DNA from: Prochlorococcus marinus str. AS9601
GTDB lineage: Bacteria > Cyanobacteriota > Cyanobacteriia > PCC-6307 > Cyanobiaceae
Length of the DNA: 64,000 nt
Assembly (NCBI RefSeq): GCF_000015645.1
Contig: NC_008816.1
Location: 1,488,001-1,552,000 of the forward strand
Direction: 5' to 3'
Part shown: piece by piece, positions 20,150-29,743 of the stretch
Numbering within the stretch: position 1 is the first letter of the stretch
Layout: each line of letters begins with the position of its first letter
The notes under the pieces: model-generated
The model's input: only the letters and a program-made list of their open reading frames with translations
What the model was told of the DNA's origin: nothing
Database searches by the model: none
Translations under genes and position numbers: made by a program

Positions 20150-21295
20150 ATGTCCAAAGATATAAAATTTAATTTCTTAAACTCTGATGAAGAAGAGAGA
20201 TACCAAAAACATCTTACCCTTAAAGAGATAGGTTACGAGGGCCAATTAAATCTTAAAAACAGCTCAGTATTATGTATCGGAGCAGGTGGGCTTGGCTCTT
20301 CCGTTTTGCTTTATCTAGCTGCAACAGGAATTGGGAGAATTGGAATAGTTGATAACGATCAAGTTGAAAAGTCTAATCTCCAGAGACAGATAATTCATGA
20401 AACAAATACTATTGGCAATCTTAAAATTGATTCTGCTAGGGAAAGAATTAAAAATTTCAATCCTAATTGTGAAATATTAACCTTTTCAGAGAGAATTAAT
20501 CCTAAAAATGCTCTTGAATTAATAAAGGAGTTTGATGTTATTTGTGATTGCTCTGATAACTTTGGCACAAGATATTTAATAAATGATTCATGCCTGATAT
20601 TAGATAAACCCCTAGTCTTTGGAAGTGTACAAGGCTTTGAAGGGCAGGTGAGTGTTTTCAATTTATATAAAAATAGTCCAAATTTAAGAGACTTACTTCC
20701 AGAATCACCTTCAAAAAATGCTGCCCCAAGTTGTGCAGAATTCGGAGTTGTGGGTGTTTCAACAGGTTTAATAGGAATTCTTCAGGTTAATGAAATTATC
20801 AAAATCATTTTGAAAAAAGGTGAAATTTTAGATGGGAAGATTTTAATTTTTGATCTATTGAATATGAATATGAAAAAATTACATCTAAAAAGTGATCAGT
20901 CAAATAAACGAATAAAAAACCTGTCTCAGTTTGAGGGCTTTTATAATAGCGACGAATATTGTGAAAAAAATAATGAGATTAACATTATAAATGCTGATGA
21001 ATTTAATAGTTTATACAAAGCAAAACCCAACAAAATTCTTTTAATTGATGTTAGAGAAAATGAAGAATTTTCTTCATTTGCAATAGAAGGATCTATCTCA
21101 ATTCCCTTAAGTCATTTGAAACAAGCATCTGACTTAAAATTTATTCAAAAAGAAAGTTTAAATAAAGAGGTTTTCACTATATGTAAATCGGGGAAACGCT
21201 CTGAAAAAGCATCAAGAATCTTATCTAAATTCAAAATTAAGTCAAGATCTATTGAAGGCGGCATCGAAAAGGTAAAAAAAATATTGGGCAATTAA
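20150..21295 (+). CDS. moeB: MoeB/ThiF-type adenylyltransferase with rhodanese domain
   Basis: An E1-like enzyme that adenylates the C-terminal glycine of a ubiquitin-like sulfur carrier, fused to a rhodanese that can supply sulfur. The ATP site is CIGAGGLGSS (residues 42-51) with SNLQRQ at 75-80 and a conserved Cys195 in PSCAEFG. The rhodanese domain (about 278-380) has the active loop CKSGKR at 345-350. The two CxxC zinc pairs of MoeB/MOCS3 are absent. The carrier (MoaD or ThiS) is not in the window, so moeB is a conventional label. Confidence 0.8.
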   Translation: MSKDIKFNFLNSDEEERYQKHLTLKEIGYEGQLNLKNSSVLCIGAGGLGSSVLLYLAATGIGRIGIVDNDQVEKSNLQRQIIHETNTIGNLKIDSARERIKNFNPNCEILTFSERINPKNALELIKEFDVICDCSDNFGTRYLINDSCLILDKPLVFGSVQGFEGQVSVFNLYKNSPNLRDLLPESPSKNAAPSCAEFGVVGVSTGLIGILQVNEIIKIILKKGEILDGKILIFDLLNMNMKKLHLKSDQSNKRIKNLSQFEGFYNSDEYCEKNNEINIINADEFNSLYKAKPNKILLIDVRENEEFSSFAIEGSISIPLSHLKQASDLKFIQKESLNKEVFTICKSGKRSEKASRILSKFKIKSRSIEGGIEKVKKILGN

Positions 21296-21309
21296 TTTTT
21301 TAAGAATAG

Positions 21310-22470
21310 TTAGTAATCTACACCTCTTTTTAAATCAACTCCCACATTTGCATAATGCTTATGACAAACCATTTCAGAGTAAACATCAGCCAGTTCAAAG
21401 TATGAAGGTTCATTTTTACACCTTCCAGTAATTACAACTTCTGTCTCTGCTGGTTTTTTTAAGAGCGTTTGATGTATTGATTCCACAGGTAACAACTCTA
21501 AATCAACAGTTGGATTTAATTCATCTAAAATAATCGTCTTATACAAGCCAGACAAAATAGCAGCTTTAGCAATTTCCCATGCTCTTTCAGCCTCAACATA
21601 ATCAATTGGTTGTTGCTGACCTCTCCATACGATGGCATCTCTGCCTGAACGCAAATGATCTACTAAATGAGGGTAACTCTCTCTCAAAGCTTCTATGGCA
21701 GCATCTTCGGTATATCCATTTCCACCTTTTAACCACTGTAATATTAAAACTCTATGACTTTTATCTTGAGATATTCCTTTACCGATAGCTTGAAGAGCCT
21801 TACCGAGTGCACTTGTGGATTTACCCTTTCCTTCGCCTGTATAAATCTCAATTCCACCACTAGAACTACTTTGTTTGTTTAGTTCTGCTGAGTTTCCTAT
21901 CAATCGTGGTCTCATTTCTGAATGGAGTTGAGATATTCTTACCAAAGAGGGCGGGGCTGCCCTTCCAGTAATAATTATTTCTAATCCATCTGGACGATTT
22001 TGCAGAGAATCAACTACTTCATTGATATCAAGCATTCCTAAATCAAGAACTGGATTCAACTCATCGAGTACAACTACAGAATAAAGAGAACTAGCAATTG
22101 CTCCTTTAGCAATATTCCAACCTCTTTCGGCCTCACCAACATCAAACCTTGTCACTTGGTCAGCAGTAAAGAATTCAGATCTTCCTGTCCTTACATGGTC
22201 AATTAAATGAGGAAAGCCTCTTTGTAAAGCCTCTATAGCGGAATCCTCGTCATATGGCCTCTCAGGGCCTTTTAAGAATCTTAGAAGTAAAACTCTTGAC
22301 TGTCTTTTTTCGCATATTCCTAATCCTATTGTCCTGAGAACTACTCCCAATGCAGCCTGGCTTTTCCCCTTACCCTCTCCATCATAAATATGTAATTGAC
22401 CTTTTGATCTCTCTTGACTGTCACTTGCTGTGACAATTCCAATTCCTCTATTTCTACTCGTATTCGTCAA
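21310..22470 (-). CDS. cobA: cob(I)alamin adenosyltransferase, tandem-domain CobA/BtuR
   Basis: This enzyme attaches the adenosyl group to corrinoids in B12 synthesis or salvage. The 386-residue protein holds two CobA-type domains in tandem. Domain 1 has P-loop GEGKGKS at 31-37 and LDELNP at 135-140; domain 2 has GEGKGKS at 212-218 and LDELNP at 315-320, each followed by an ITGR strand. A normal CobA is about 200 residues. Both P-loops look intact, so both sites may work. It converges with the MoeB-like gene. No cobalamin riboswitch is visible upstream. Confidence 0.88.
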   Translation of the reverse strand: MTNTSRNRGIGIVTASDSQERSKGQLHIYDGEGKGKSQAALGVVLRTIGLGICEKRQSRVLLLRFLKGPERPYDEDSAIEALQRGFPHLIDHVRTGRSEFFTADQVTRFDVGEAERGWNIAKGAIASSLYSVVVLDELNPVLDLGMLDINEVVDSLQNRPDGLEIIITGRAAPPSLVRISQLHSEMRPRLIGNSAELNKQSSSSGGIEIYTGEGKGKSTSALGKALQAIGKGISQDKSHRVLILQWLKGGNGYTEDAAIEALRESYPHLVDHLRSGRDAIVWRGQQQPIDYVEAERAWEIAKAAILSGLYKTIILDELNPTVDLELLPVESIHQTLLKKPAETEVVITGRCKNEPSYFELADVYSEMVCHKHYANVGVDLKRGVDY

Positions 22471-22579
22471 TTGAACAAAATTTAGTAAATTTAATCTAAG
22501 ATATAGATAAGAATATTATTAAAGATTTAATAATAAATTCAACCTATTCATAGGTAATTTGAATTTTAAAGTAATTACC

Positions 22580-23404
22580 ATGTTCAATCAACTAGAAATC
22601 CTCACTGATGAACAAAGTGAAAAGCTTTATACAATTAGAAGATACATTAAGAATCTTGATAGTGTTTGCATTGCTTATTCCGGAGGAGTTGACAGTACAT
22701 TAGTAACATCATTAGCATTCGAGCAATTAGGTAGCAAAGCAATTGCAATTACTGGTATTTCTCCTGCATTAGCCAATACTCTTCGCGAAGAAGCAAAAAG
22801 TCAAGCAAAATGGATTGGAGTAAAACATTTAGAAATTAAAACATCAGAATTAGACCAATCAAGTTATAGTAAAAATCCTAAGGATAGGTGCTTTGCATGC
22901 AAAAAAGAACTCCACAAACATACAACCTACCTTTCTAAAAAACTTAATTACAAGATTGTTTTAGATGGAGTTAATGTTGATGATCTGAAAGATTACAGAC
23001 CAGGTATACAAGCCTCAAAACAAGCAGGAGTTATTTCTCCCCTTGCGAAATTTAAATTCTCAAAAAAAGACATTAGAGATATATCAAGAGCATTAGGTTT
23101 TCCTTGGTGGGATAAACCTGCTCAACCTTGCTTATCATCTAGATTTCCTTATGGCCATGAGATAACTAGCGAGAGGCTAAAAATGGTTGAGAAAGCAGAA
23201 GAATACCTTAAACAAGGTGGCTTATCGGAGGTTAGAGTTCGATGCCAAGGCTCAACTGCAAGAATAGAAATTCCCAAAAATGAATTAAAGCATTTTTTTG
23301 ACAAATATAACTTTAATGAATTAGTTCAATATTTTTCTAATTTAGGTTTTAATTGTACTAGCTTAGATCTTGAAGGACTAATAAGTGGAAAATTAAATAG
23401 GTAA
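22580..23404 (+). CDS. LarE-like ATP-dependent sulfur transferase (PP-loop)
   Basis: LarE donates sulfur to make the nickel-pincer cofactor of lactate racemase. The 274-residue product has the PP-loop SGGVDS at residues 34-39 and cysteines in CFAC (104 and 107) and PAQPCLSSRFPYG (184). LarE from Lactobacillus uses one sacrificial cysteine, whereas three-cysteine forms carry a 4Fe-4S cluster; this pattern fits the latter. A TTG at 22559 would add seven residues, but the ATG at 22580 is more likely. No larA, larB or larC is nearby, so the acceptor is unknown. Confidence 0.75.
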   Translation: MFNQLEILTDEQSEKLYTIRRYIKNLDSVCIAYSGGVDSTLVTSLAFEQLGSKAIAITGISPALANTLREEAKSQAKWIGVKHLEIKTSELDQSSYSKNPKDRCFACKKELHKHTTYLSKKLNYKIVLDGVNVDDLKDYRPGIQASKQAGVISPLAKFKFSKKDIRDISRALGFPWWDKPAQPCLSSRFPYGHEITSERLKMVEKAEEYLKQGGLSEVRVRCQGSTARIEIPKNELKHFFDKYNFNELVQYFSNLGFNCTSLDLEGLISGKLNR

Positions 23405-23412
23405 ATATTGTT

Positions 23413-23847
23413 TTAAACAGCTGTTCTGATCTGCTTGGGTACTGCTGAAGGTGGATTTCGCTCAATGACATGCAAAGAATGTTCTTTAGCCATCAAAGAT
23501 TCAATTATATATTGACTAGCTAGTTCAGGCATCATATTTCGACCACATGTAAAAATATCGACTGCCGAATAATTAGATTCAGGCCAAGTATGTATTGAAA
23601 TATGAGATTCTGCCAGTAATGCAATTGCTGTAACCCCCTGAGGCTCAAATTTATTACTTATCAAATTTAAAACTGTTGCATTTGCCAATTTAGCAGCTCT
23701 ATTAAGAATACAGCGCAAAAAGGATTCGTCATTTAATTTTTCGCCATCGCATTTATAAAGTTCCAACAAAAGGTGTTTACTTTGATGACTTAATTTTTGC
23801 TCATCACTTAACGAACTTAAAATGTGACTTTTTTTGTAGGTTTCCAT
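23413..23847 (-). CDS. speD: S-adenosylmethionine decarboxylase proenzyme
   Basis: SpeD makes decarboxylated SAM, the aminopropyl donor for spermidine. The 144-residue bacterial-type proenzyme has LLAESHISIHTWPE, with autocleavage expected between Glu80 and Ser81 to give the pyruvoyl cofactor, and the catalytic cysteine Cys101 in FTCGRNM. Length fits the class 1B family. It converges with the LarE-like gene (8 bases between). Spermidine synthase is not in the window. Confidence 0.93.
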   Translation of the reverse strand: METYKKSHILSSLSDEQKLSHQSKHLLLELYKCDGEKLNDESFLRCILNRAAKLANATVLNLISNKFEPQGVTAIALLAESHISIHTWPESNYSAVDIFTCGRNMMPELASQYIIESLMAKEHSLHVIERNPPSAVPKQIRTAV

Positions 23848-23898
23848 TTAAGAATTTATATGAAATTAAGATTAGCTAAAAATCATGCTTTTTTGAAA

Positions 23899-24990
23899 TT
23901 ATAAGTGAATCATTTGTGAAGAGCCTACGAAAGACTGATTAAATTTATCCAAATGTGTCGCACTTATAAAACATTGACTATCTTTGCCAACAGAATTTAA
24001 TAACAAATTTTGCCTGGTTAAATCTAATTCCGCCAAAACATCATCCAATATAAGTATTGGAGGAACATTTAATGTTTTAGTTAATAAATCGAGTTCAGCC
24101 ATCTTTAAAGCCAAGATAAAAGTCCTTTGCTGTCCTGAAGAACCATATTTTCTAACTGAAACATTATTAATTAGAAACTCAACATCATCACGATGAGGTC
24201 CAAAATTACATTTACCTGTCAATGCTTCTATTGAACGCTGATTTAAGAGTTGTTCTACTATTTTTTTACTAATAACTTCTTCTTCTTCTTCTTCTGGACT
24301 TATATTTTGTATCCCGGAAAGATAATTTATATCTATTTGCTCTTTAGATTTACTTAAATGATTATGCCAATATTCAACATATGGTTTTATTTTTAATAAT
24401 GCCCTTCTTCTGCGCCTAAAAATTCTTGTACTTATTATTGACATTTGAATATCAAAGCTTTCAACAATATCTGAAGATTGAGTTTTTAAAAAACTTTCGG
24501 AACGCCAAAAATGACTTCTTTGCTTTAAAATCCTATTAAATCTACTTATCAGATCTAAATATACTGGTTCAAGCTGAGATACGACTTTATCAATCCATAT
24601 TCTTCGATAACTTGGTTCACTTCTAACAATATCGATATCATTGGAGCAGAAACATACACTCCGAATATAATTCTTTATTTCACTCTGTTTTTTCAAGATT
24701 GTTTCATTGACGTAAATTCTTTTAGGCCCTTTGCGGAATAAATTTAACTTTAAATCATCTTTAAAATTTATCTGTCCTTTGACTACAGCCATATCACTGT
24801 CATTCTCAATTAAATCCTTATCGCTTAATGCTCTATTAGATTTTAGTTGACTTAAAAATTCAACCGATTCAAGTAAATTTGACTTCCCAATACCGTTACA
24901 GCCAAGAACAATAGTTCTTTGCTCTTTTAAATCAATTTCAAAACTTTTATAGTTTCGAAAATTTTTAATTTTTAATTTATTTAAAAAAAT
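23899..24990 (-). CDS. recF: DNA replication and repair protein RecF (start anomalous)
   Basis: RecF is an SMC-like ATPase that loads RecA at gaps with RecO and RecR. From the 5' end the frame reads FLNKLKIKNFRNYKSFEIDL, then Walker A LGCNGIGKSNL, and further on the ABC signature YGSSGQQRTF and Walker B PILILDDVLAELD. All are in one frame, but there is no ATG, GTG or TTG before residue 67 (ATG at 24792), which would drop the Walker A. Either an ATT at 24990 is used, or the ATG at 25003 is joined by a one-base shift in an A8/T7 run. A poly-Glu tract (six Glu) lies near the middle. Confidence 0.85.
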   Translation of the reverse strand: MFLNKLKIKNFRNYKSFEIDLKEQRTIVLGCNGIGKSNLLESVEFLSQLKSNRALSDKDLIENDSDMAVVKGQINFKDDLKLNLFRKGPKRIYVNETILKKQSEIKNYIRSVCFCSNDIDIVRSEPSYRRIWIDKVVSQLEPVYLDLISRFNRILKQRSHFWRSESFLKTQSSDIVESFDIQMSIISTRIFRRRRRALLKIKPYVEYWHNHLSKSKEQIDINYLSGIQNISPEEEEEEVISKKIVEQLLNQRSIEALTGKCNFGPHRDDVEFLINNVSVRKYGSSGQQRTFILALKMAELDLLTKTLNVPPILILDDVLAELDLTRQNLLLNSVGKDSQCFISATHLDKFNQSFVGSSQMIHL

Positions 24991-25067
24991 TTTTTTTGTG
25001 CATTCATTAATTAAATTAGCTAAGTTTAAAATGTTTAGATTTTCTTTAAAGAAATTGAAAAATTAAA

Positions 25068-25141
25068 GGGCATGTAGCTCAGTTGGATAGAGCATCAGAT
25101 TCCGGTTCTGAGAGTCGGGGGTTCGAATCCCTCCATGCTCG
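25068..25141 (+). tRNA. tRNA-Arg (anticodon CCG)
   Basis: A 74-base cloverleaf: acceptor GGGCATG pairs with CATGCTC (one G-U), anticodon stem TCAGA/TCTGA encloses TTCCGGT with anticodon CCG, and the T-arm GGGGGTTCGAATCCCTC is standard. The 3' CCA is not encoded. It lies between recF and the GNAT-like gene, on the strand opposite to both. Confidence 0.95.
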
Positions 25142-25152
25142 TAACATCATTT

Positions 25153-25599
25153 TTAAAGTTTATATCCCATTACTCTTATTCCATTTGGATCTAGTATGAA
25201 TCCATTCTCCTCTAAACTTAAAAACGAAGATACTGGTGCCTGTACAGAAATACTGCATCCAGGCATTTCTCTATTTATTTTCTCAAGAGTTACTTGAATC
25301 AATATTGAATAATAAAGTTGCTGATTATTACCTGGCAATGCACTTAAATTCCACAAGTTTGCATTTAACCCCCTATCAGACGTAACCCTTACAAAGCCAT
25401 ATAACTTATTTTTTAATTCATTCTGTATGGTAAAAAAGAAATTACTTTTCTCAATAGCCTCGGAAAAAGGTTTTATTGGAAATGTATCACAACCACAATT
25501 AGCTAAAAGTTTATTAACTTCTTTAGCTAATGGTATTTGAGAAGAGTTAACAAAATAACCTTCTGGAAGAACAAGTTTTTTTTTAGAAAAATATTGCAA
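25153..25599 (-). CDS. GNAT-like acetyltransferase family protein, function unknown
   Basis: A 148-residue soluble protein. The layout, with a central KLYGFVRVTSDRGLNANLWNLSALPGNNQ segment and a C-terminal SFLSLEENGFILDPNGIRVMGYKL, resembles the GCN5-type acetyltransferase fold; the ending 'EENGF' helix-strand is common there. The acetyl-CoA pyrophosphate loop (Q/RxxGxG/A) is not clear, so catalysis is doubtful. It lies three bases downstream of ppc on the same strand and may be cotranscribed. I do not recognise a specific function. Confidence 0.55.
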   Translation of the reverse strand: MQYFSKKKLVLPEGYFVNSSQIPLAKEVNKLLANCGCDTFPIKPFSEAIEKSNFFFTIQNELKNKLYGFVRVTSDRGLNANLWNLSALPGNNQQLYYSILIQVTLEKINREMPGCSISVQAPVSSFLSLEENGFILDPNGIRVMGYKL

Positions 25600-25602
25600 T
25601 TA

Positions 25603-28572
25603 TTATCCTGTATTTCTCATACCAGCTGCTATCCCATTAATAGTTAAAAGTGCTCCCCTTAATAGTTCACTTCTGCTGTAAGCTCTTGTAGATTCATCTT
25701 TATCCAGAAAAAACTCGCTTATTGGGGGTTGTCTTGTCTGGTCTCTTAATCTTCTTAAAAGTGAAACTTGCAAAAACCCCAATGGAATGATTGTCTTATT
25801 TCTCAAGCTTACAGATGACTTCAAGTCTCTATCAGATTCAAGAAGCTTATTTTTACCAGTAATTTCAAGTATTAAAGATTTCGTGAGATTATATTCTTTA
25901 GAAATTACTTCAAAAATATTATCAAAAGAATCTTTATTTTCTTTACTGCCAAGAGTATCAACATAATATCTTGCCACTTCTAAATCCACCTTAGATAATG
26001 TCATTTCTACCTTAGATATAAGCATCCTAAAAAATGGCCATCTTTGATGCAAGACTCTTAGTAATTCAATTTGTTGTGGATCTAAATTTAATTCAGATGA
26101 CAATGCAGTACCTACTCCAAACCAACTTGGTAAAAGAAATCTACTTTGTGTCCATCCAAATACCCATGGAATAGCTCGTAAACTTGATAAATCTTTTGCA
26201 CCTTTTTTTCTTCTTGCAGGCCTACTGGATATCTGTAATTTACTTATTTCTTCTATTGGAGTGACCTCTTGAAAGAAATTCAACAAGTCAGGATTCTCAT
26301 GCACTAATTTTCGGTAGTGAGACCTTGATGTTTCTGCCAACCTAGACATTAATTGATTCCATTCTGGAGTAGCGTCAAGTCTATTATTTACCAAGCTATT
26401 TTGAATTACCGCTGTAGTTACAGTTTCAAGATTGTATAAAGCAAGTTCCGGAAGACTATATTTAGAAGCTAAAACTTCTCCTTGTTCTGTTATTTTTATT
26501 CGCCCTTTTAAAGTACCGCTTGGTTGAGCCAATATTGCCTGATAGGCTGGTCCTCCTCCTCTACCTACAGAACCACCTCTTCCATGAAACAGTCTTAACA
26601 ATATGTTATTCCTACTTGAAAGATTTTGAAGAGCTATTTGGGCTCTATGAATTTCCCAATTACTAGAAACAAACCCCGAATCTTTATTGCTATCAGAATA
26701 TCCAAGCATTAATTCTTGCAGAGGTTTAAAAGATTCTCCTACTTTTGGCAATAATGATCTATAGAAATCTAATTTAAACAACTTTTCCATTACTTCTGGT
26801 GCTCTTTTAAGGTCTTCCACAGTTTCAAAAAGAGGAACAACTAATAATTTTGACTTTTGTGAATTTTGATCAAGAAGTCCCATTTCTTTTGCCAGTAAGA
26901 GAACTTCAAGCAAATCAGATGCACTATGACTCATTGAAATTACATAAGAATGACAAATGCGACTTCCAAATTCTTGCTGTAGTCTCTTAACCATTTTAAA
27001 AACTGAAAATGTTTCTTCTGTGGTTTTTGTCCAGTGAACGTCAGATGGAATTAAAGGCCTTTTTGTATTTAATTCGTCTATAAGCCATTTAATTTTCTCT
27101 TCCTCAGACATTTGGTCATATTGAACAGATAAATCAAGATAATTTGTAAGCTCTTGAATAGCGTCACTATGCCTTGTACTCTCTTGACGAATATCTAAAC
27201 TTGCTAAGGAAAATCCAAAAATATGAACTTGAGTAAGTAAGGTGTTTACAGACTCACAATTTAAATCTGTACTAATTAAACTATTTTTGATAAGTTCTAG
27301 ATCATAAGTAAATTCTTTTACTGACTTGTAATATAAGCTTTCAACTTTATCTAAATTTTTGTTATCAGTTTCTCCTTCCAAGTCAAATTTCCATCCACTA
27401 TCAGCTAATAAATTATTTCTTTCTTGTGTTAATCTTAATTTCTCTAGGATATAACTTAATTTTAATCTGTAGGGTTCTGATCTATACCTTGTAGCTCTAG
27501 CTTCATATATTTCAGGGAACTTAACCCTGTCAGTTTCAAGTGACTCTAATAAGGAGGAACTGACTTGACTCCATTGCATCGAAACACTTAATTGATCTCT
27601 AAGATTAGACGTCGCAATAATATATCTTTCCAACATCAACTGCCTTTGGTAGCAAGCAGTTCTCCATGTTATCTCAGGAGTGACCGATGGATTACCGTCC
27701 CTATCAGAGCCTACCCAAGAACCGAAGTTGCAAAAAGATTCTGAGGGCAACTGAACATCTGGATAATTATCGGTAAGTGCTTCAGCGATCCTTCCCCTCA
27801 ACTGAGGCATCGCATTAAATAAAACTTGCTGAAAATAATGCAAGGCATAATCAACTTCATCTAAAACTGAAGGTTTAAATTGATGCAATTCATCAGTCCT
27901 CCACCAAAGTCTTACTTCCTCTTTTAATTGGGTTTTTAAAGAATTTTTTTCTTCTTTTGTCAGAAATTGCTCAATCTGTATTTTTTTTAACAAATTTGCT
28001 ACTCTTGTCTGCTTATGTCTAATCGTATGTCTTACTATCTCCGTCGGATGTGCAGTAAAAACTAAACGAATATCCATTTCCTGTAATAACTCTTCTAATT
28101 TGCCTGGTGGCACATTTAGTTTCCTAAGCCTGTAAAACAATTCTCTAAAAGTTACAGGAGCATTTTGCCTAGCCAATGCTGGGGCAAAAGGATCAAGATT
28201 GTCGGGCGATTTTTGAACATCCTTATTGGTAAAGCTTTGAATATATCTATCTTCCTCAACTCTTTGTTCCAAAATATTCACAAGTTGAAAATATAATGAA
28301 AAAGCCCTTGCTGCAGCTATGGATTCTGCTAAATCCATAGAATTTACAATATCAACTATTTCATTTTTAAAAGTTTTTGAACTATCGCCATCAATTTGTT
28401 TTGAATAACTTAATTCTTTAAGCTGTATCAACCTTTCTGCTTGATCATCTGGGCATTCTTCTCTTAGCACAGATTCCCAGAGATCTTCAATTAGAAGACG
28501 ATTTTTATCAAGTGGATCATTGTTACTTATCAGATCCACATTATTATTTTTTACCTGGCGAAAAGATTCCAT
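25603..28572 (-). CDS. ppc: phosphoenolpyruvate carboxylase
   Basis: Fixes bicarbonate onto PEP to make oxaloacetate, the anaplerotic entry to the incomplete TCA cycle. The 989-residue enzyme has all the main motifs: [13 protein letters not shown] with the catalytic His, [25 protein letters not shown] and TEQGEVL, and ends with the invariant GMRNTG. No regulatory N-terminal serine of the plant type. Complete and normal in length. Confidence 0.98.
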   Translation of the reverse strand: MESFRQVKNNNVDLISNNDPLDKNRLLIEDLWESVLREECPDDQAERLIQLKELSYSKQIDGDSSKTFKNEIVDIVNSMDLAESIAAARAFSLYFQLVNILEQRVEEDRYIQSFTNKDVQKSPDNLDPFAPALARQNAPVTFRELFYRLRKLNVPPGKLEELLQEMDIRLVFTAHPTEIVRHTIRHKQTRVANLLKKIQIEQFLTKEEKNSLKTQLKEEVRLWWRTDELHQFKPSVLDEVDYALHYFQQVLFNAMPQLRGRIAEALTDNYPDVQLPSESFCNFGSWVGSDRDGNPSVTPEITWRTACYQRQLMLERYIIATSNLRDQLSVSMQWSQVSSSLLESLETDRVKFPEIYEARATRYRSEPYRLKLSYILEKLRLTQERNNLLADSGWKFDLEGETDNKNLDKVESLYYKSVKEFTYDLELIKNSLISTDLNCESVNTLLTQVHIFGFSLASLDIRQESTRHSDAIQELTNYLDLSVQYDQMSEEEKIKWLIDELNTKRPLIPSDVHWTKTTEETFSVFKMVKRLQQEFGSRICHSYVISMSHSASDLLEVLLLAKEMGLLDQNSQKSKLLVVPLFETVEDLKRAPEVMEKLFKLDFYRSLLPKVGESFKPLQELMLGYSDSNKDSGFVSSNWEIHRAQIALQNLSSRNNILLRLFHGRGGSVGRGGGPAYQAILAQPSGTLKGRIKITEQGEVLASKYSLPELALYNLETVTTAVIQNSLVNNRLDATPEWNQLMSRLAETSRSHYRKLVHENPDLLNFFQEVTPIEEISKLQISSRPARRKKGAKDLSSLRAIPWVFGWTQSRFLLPSWFGVGTALSSELNLDPQQIELLRVLHQRWPFFRMLISKVEMTLSKVDLEVARYYVDTLGSKENKDSFDNIFEVISKEYNLTKSLILEITGKNKLLESDRDLKSSVSLRNKTIIPLGFLQVSLLRRLRDQTRQPPISEFFLDKDESTRAYSRSELLRGALLTINGIAAGMRNTG

Positions 28573-28633
28573 ATAATCATTATGTCATAAGTGAAAATGT
28601 TCAGATCAAAGTTTATTTAAATAATCAAACATT

Positions 28634-29743
28634 CTAGGCCTCACTCCTAATCATATCTTCGATAGAAATTTTCATTATCTGCTCAATAGAAAGACCTTTT
28701 TCATATTGATTTATCCATTTCATAGATTGATTGCCTTCTTCAAGCACTTTATAGATAGGATCTAAAAGATGTTTCATACCAAAGCCTTCTGCTGTGGATG
28801 ATAAATCTGATAATAAGTTTTGAATCCATTCACTACAAATAACTCTTTTGCCATCTTCCCAGTGAATTAACTCTGAATTCAGACTATCTTTAGCAGCATT
28901 AATTTCATTTTGATCACATATTTCTGATAACTCATCCAGAGAAAAAGTACTAGCATTCATAGGATCTAAGGTATTTATATTTTCAAAAAGATTTAAAATC
29001 CTCAGTTCTATCATGGCCGTTATCCCTAAAAGCAAATTAATATCGTGAACAAAATCACAAATTCTTAATTCCAAGCGATCAAGAATTAAAGGTCTTTGGG
29101 GACCATTTGGTCGGATTGAAGACCAAAAATGCCTGATATTTTGCATATTTTTATTAGCTATATTTTTCTCTATCCAGGCAATATAAGAATCATGATTCAC
29201 AAAAAAAGGCACCTTACTTGGAGTTTTAGGAAACTGCATCCATCTCTGAGAGTGATTCTCCGTAATTTCATTATTTAAAAATGGTGAACTAGCACTTAGT
29301 GATAGATATAAAGCAGCCTCAGATCTTGTAAGTCTAATAGCCGCAAAAAGCTTATCTAAATCATCTATTCCTATGTTTATATGTACACTTGAAGTTGCTA
29401 TGGCAGTTCCATAATTATCTTGTATAAATTGATGATAAAGATTGTTAATGTCAGATCTTTGAAATTGAATATCGTGTTCAAAACAAAGAGTTGATGAAGG
29501 AATGATTGTTAAATCTTTTTTGTTAAGCCATCGTCTTAACTTTTTTCTTGGAATTTTTAATTTCTCATATAAAGAACCGTAATCTTTTTCAGGAGTTGTT
29601 ATGTATTCAACGTTTCTGTTATCTGGCTCTTTCACAAAATCAGGAAATATTTTCTCAATTTCATCCGAAACACCAATATGAGAATTTAAAGAGCCTGTAA
29701 AAAGTTCCACCTCAAAACCCTTATAAAGATTATTTTGACTCAT
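28634..29743 (-). CDS. gshA: glutamate-cysteine ligase, cyanobacterial type
   Basis: First step of glutathione synthesis: joins glutamate and cysteine with ATP. The 369-residue product begins LYKGFEVELFTGSLNSHIG, and has SVHINIGIDD and LILDRLELRICDFVHDINLL, typical of the cyanobacterial GshA subfamily and distinct from E. coli GshA. It directly abuts trpE (stop and start adjacent) on the same strand, so the two are probably cotranscribed, although the pathways are unrelated. Confidence 0.9.
   Translation of the reverse strand: MSQNNLYKGFEVELFTGSLNSHIGVSDEIEKIFPDFVKEPDNRNVEYITTPEKDYGSLYEKLKIPRKKLRRWLNKKDLTIIPSSTLCFEHDIQFQRSDINNLYHQFIQDNYGTAIATSSVHINIGIDDLDKLFAAIRLTRSEAALYLSLSASSPFLNNEITENHSQRWMQFPKTPSKVPFFVNHDSYIAWIEKNIANKNMQNIRHFWSSIRPNGPQRPLILDRLELRICDFVHDINLLLGITAMIELRILNLFENINTLDPMNASTFSLDELSEICDQNEINAAKDSLNSELIHWEDGKRVICSEWIQNLLSDLSSTAEGFGMKHLLDPIYKVLEEGNQSMKWINQYEKGLSIEQIMKISIEDMIRSEA

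Noticed and set aside
22471-22579. Cobalamin riboswitch before the tandem CobA gene
   Set aside because: The upstream region is short, AT-rich and has no B12-box-like sequence.
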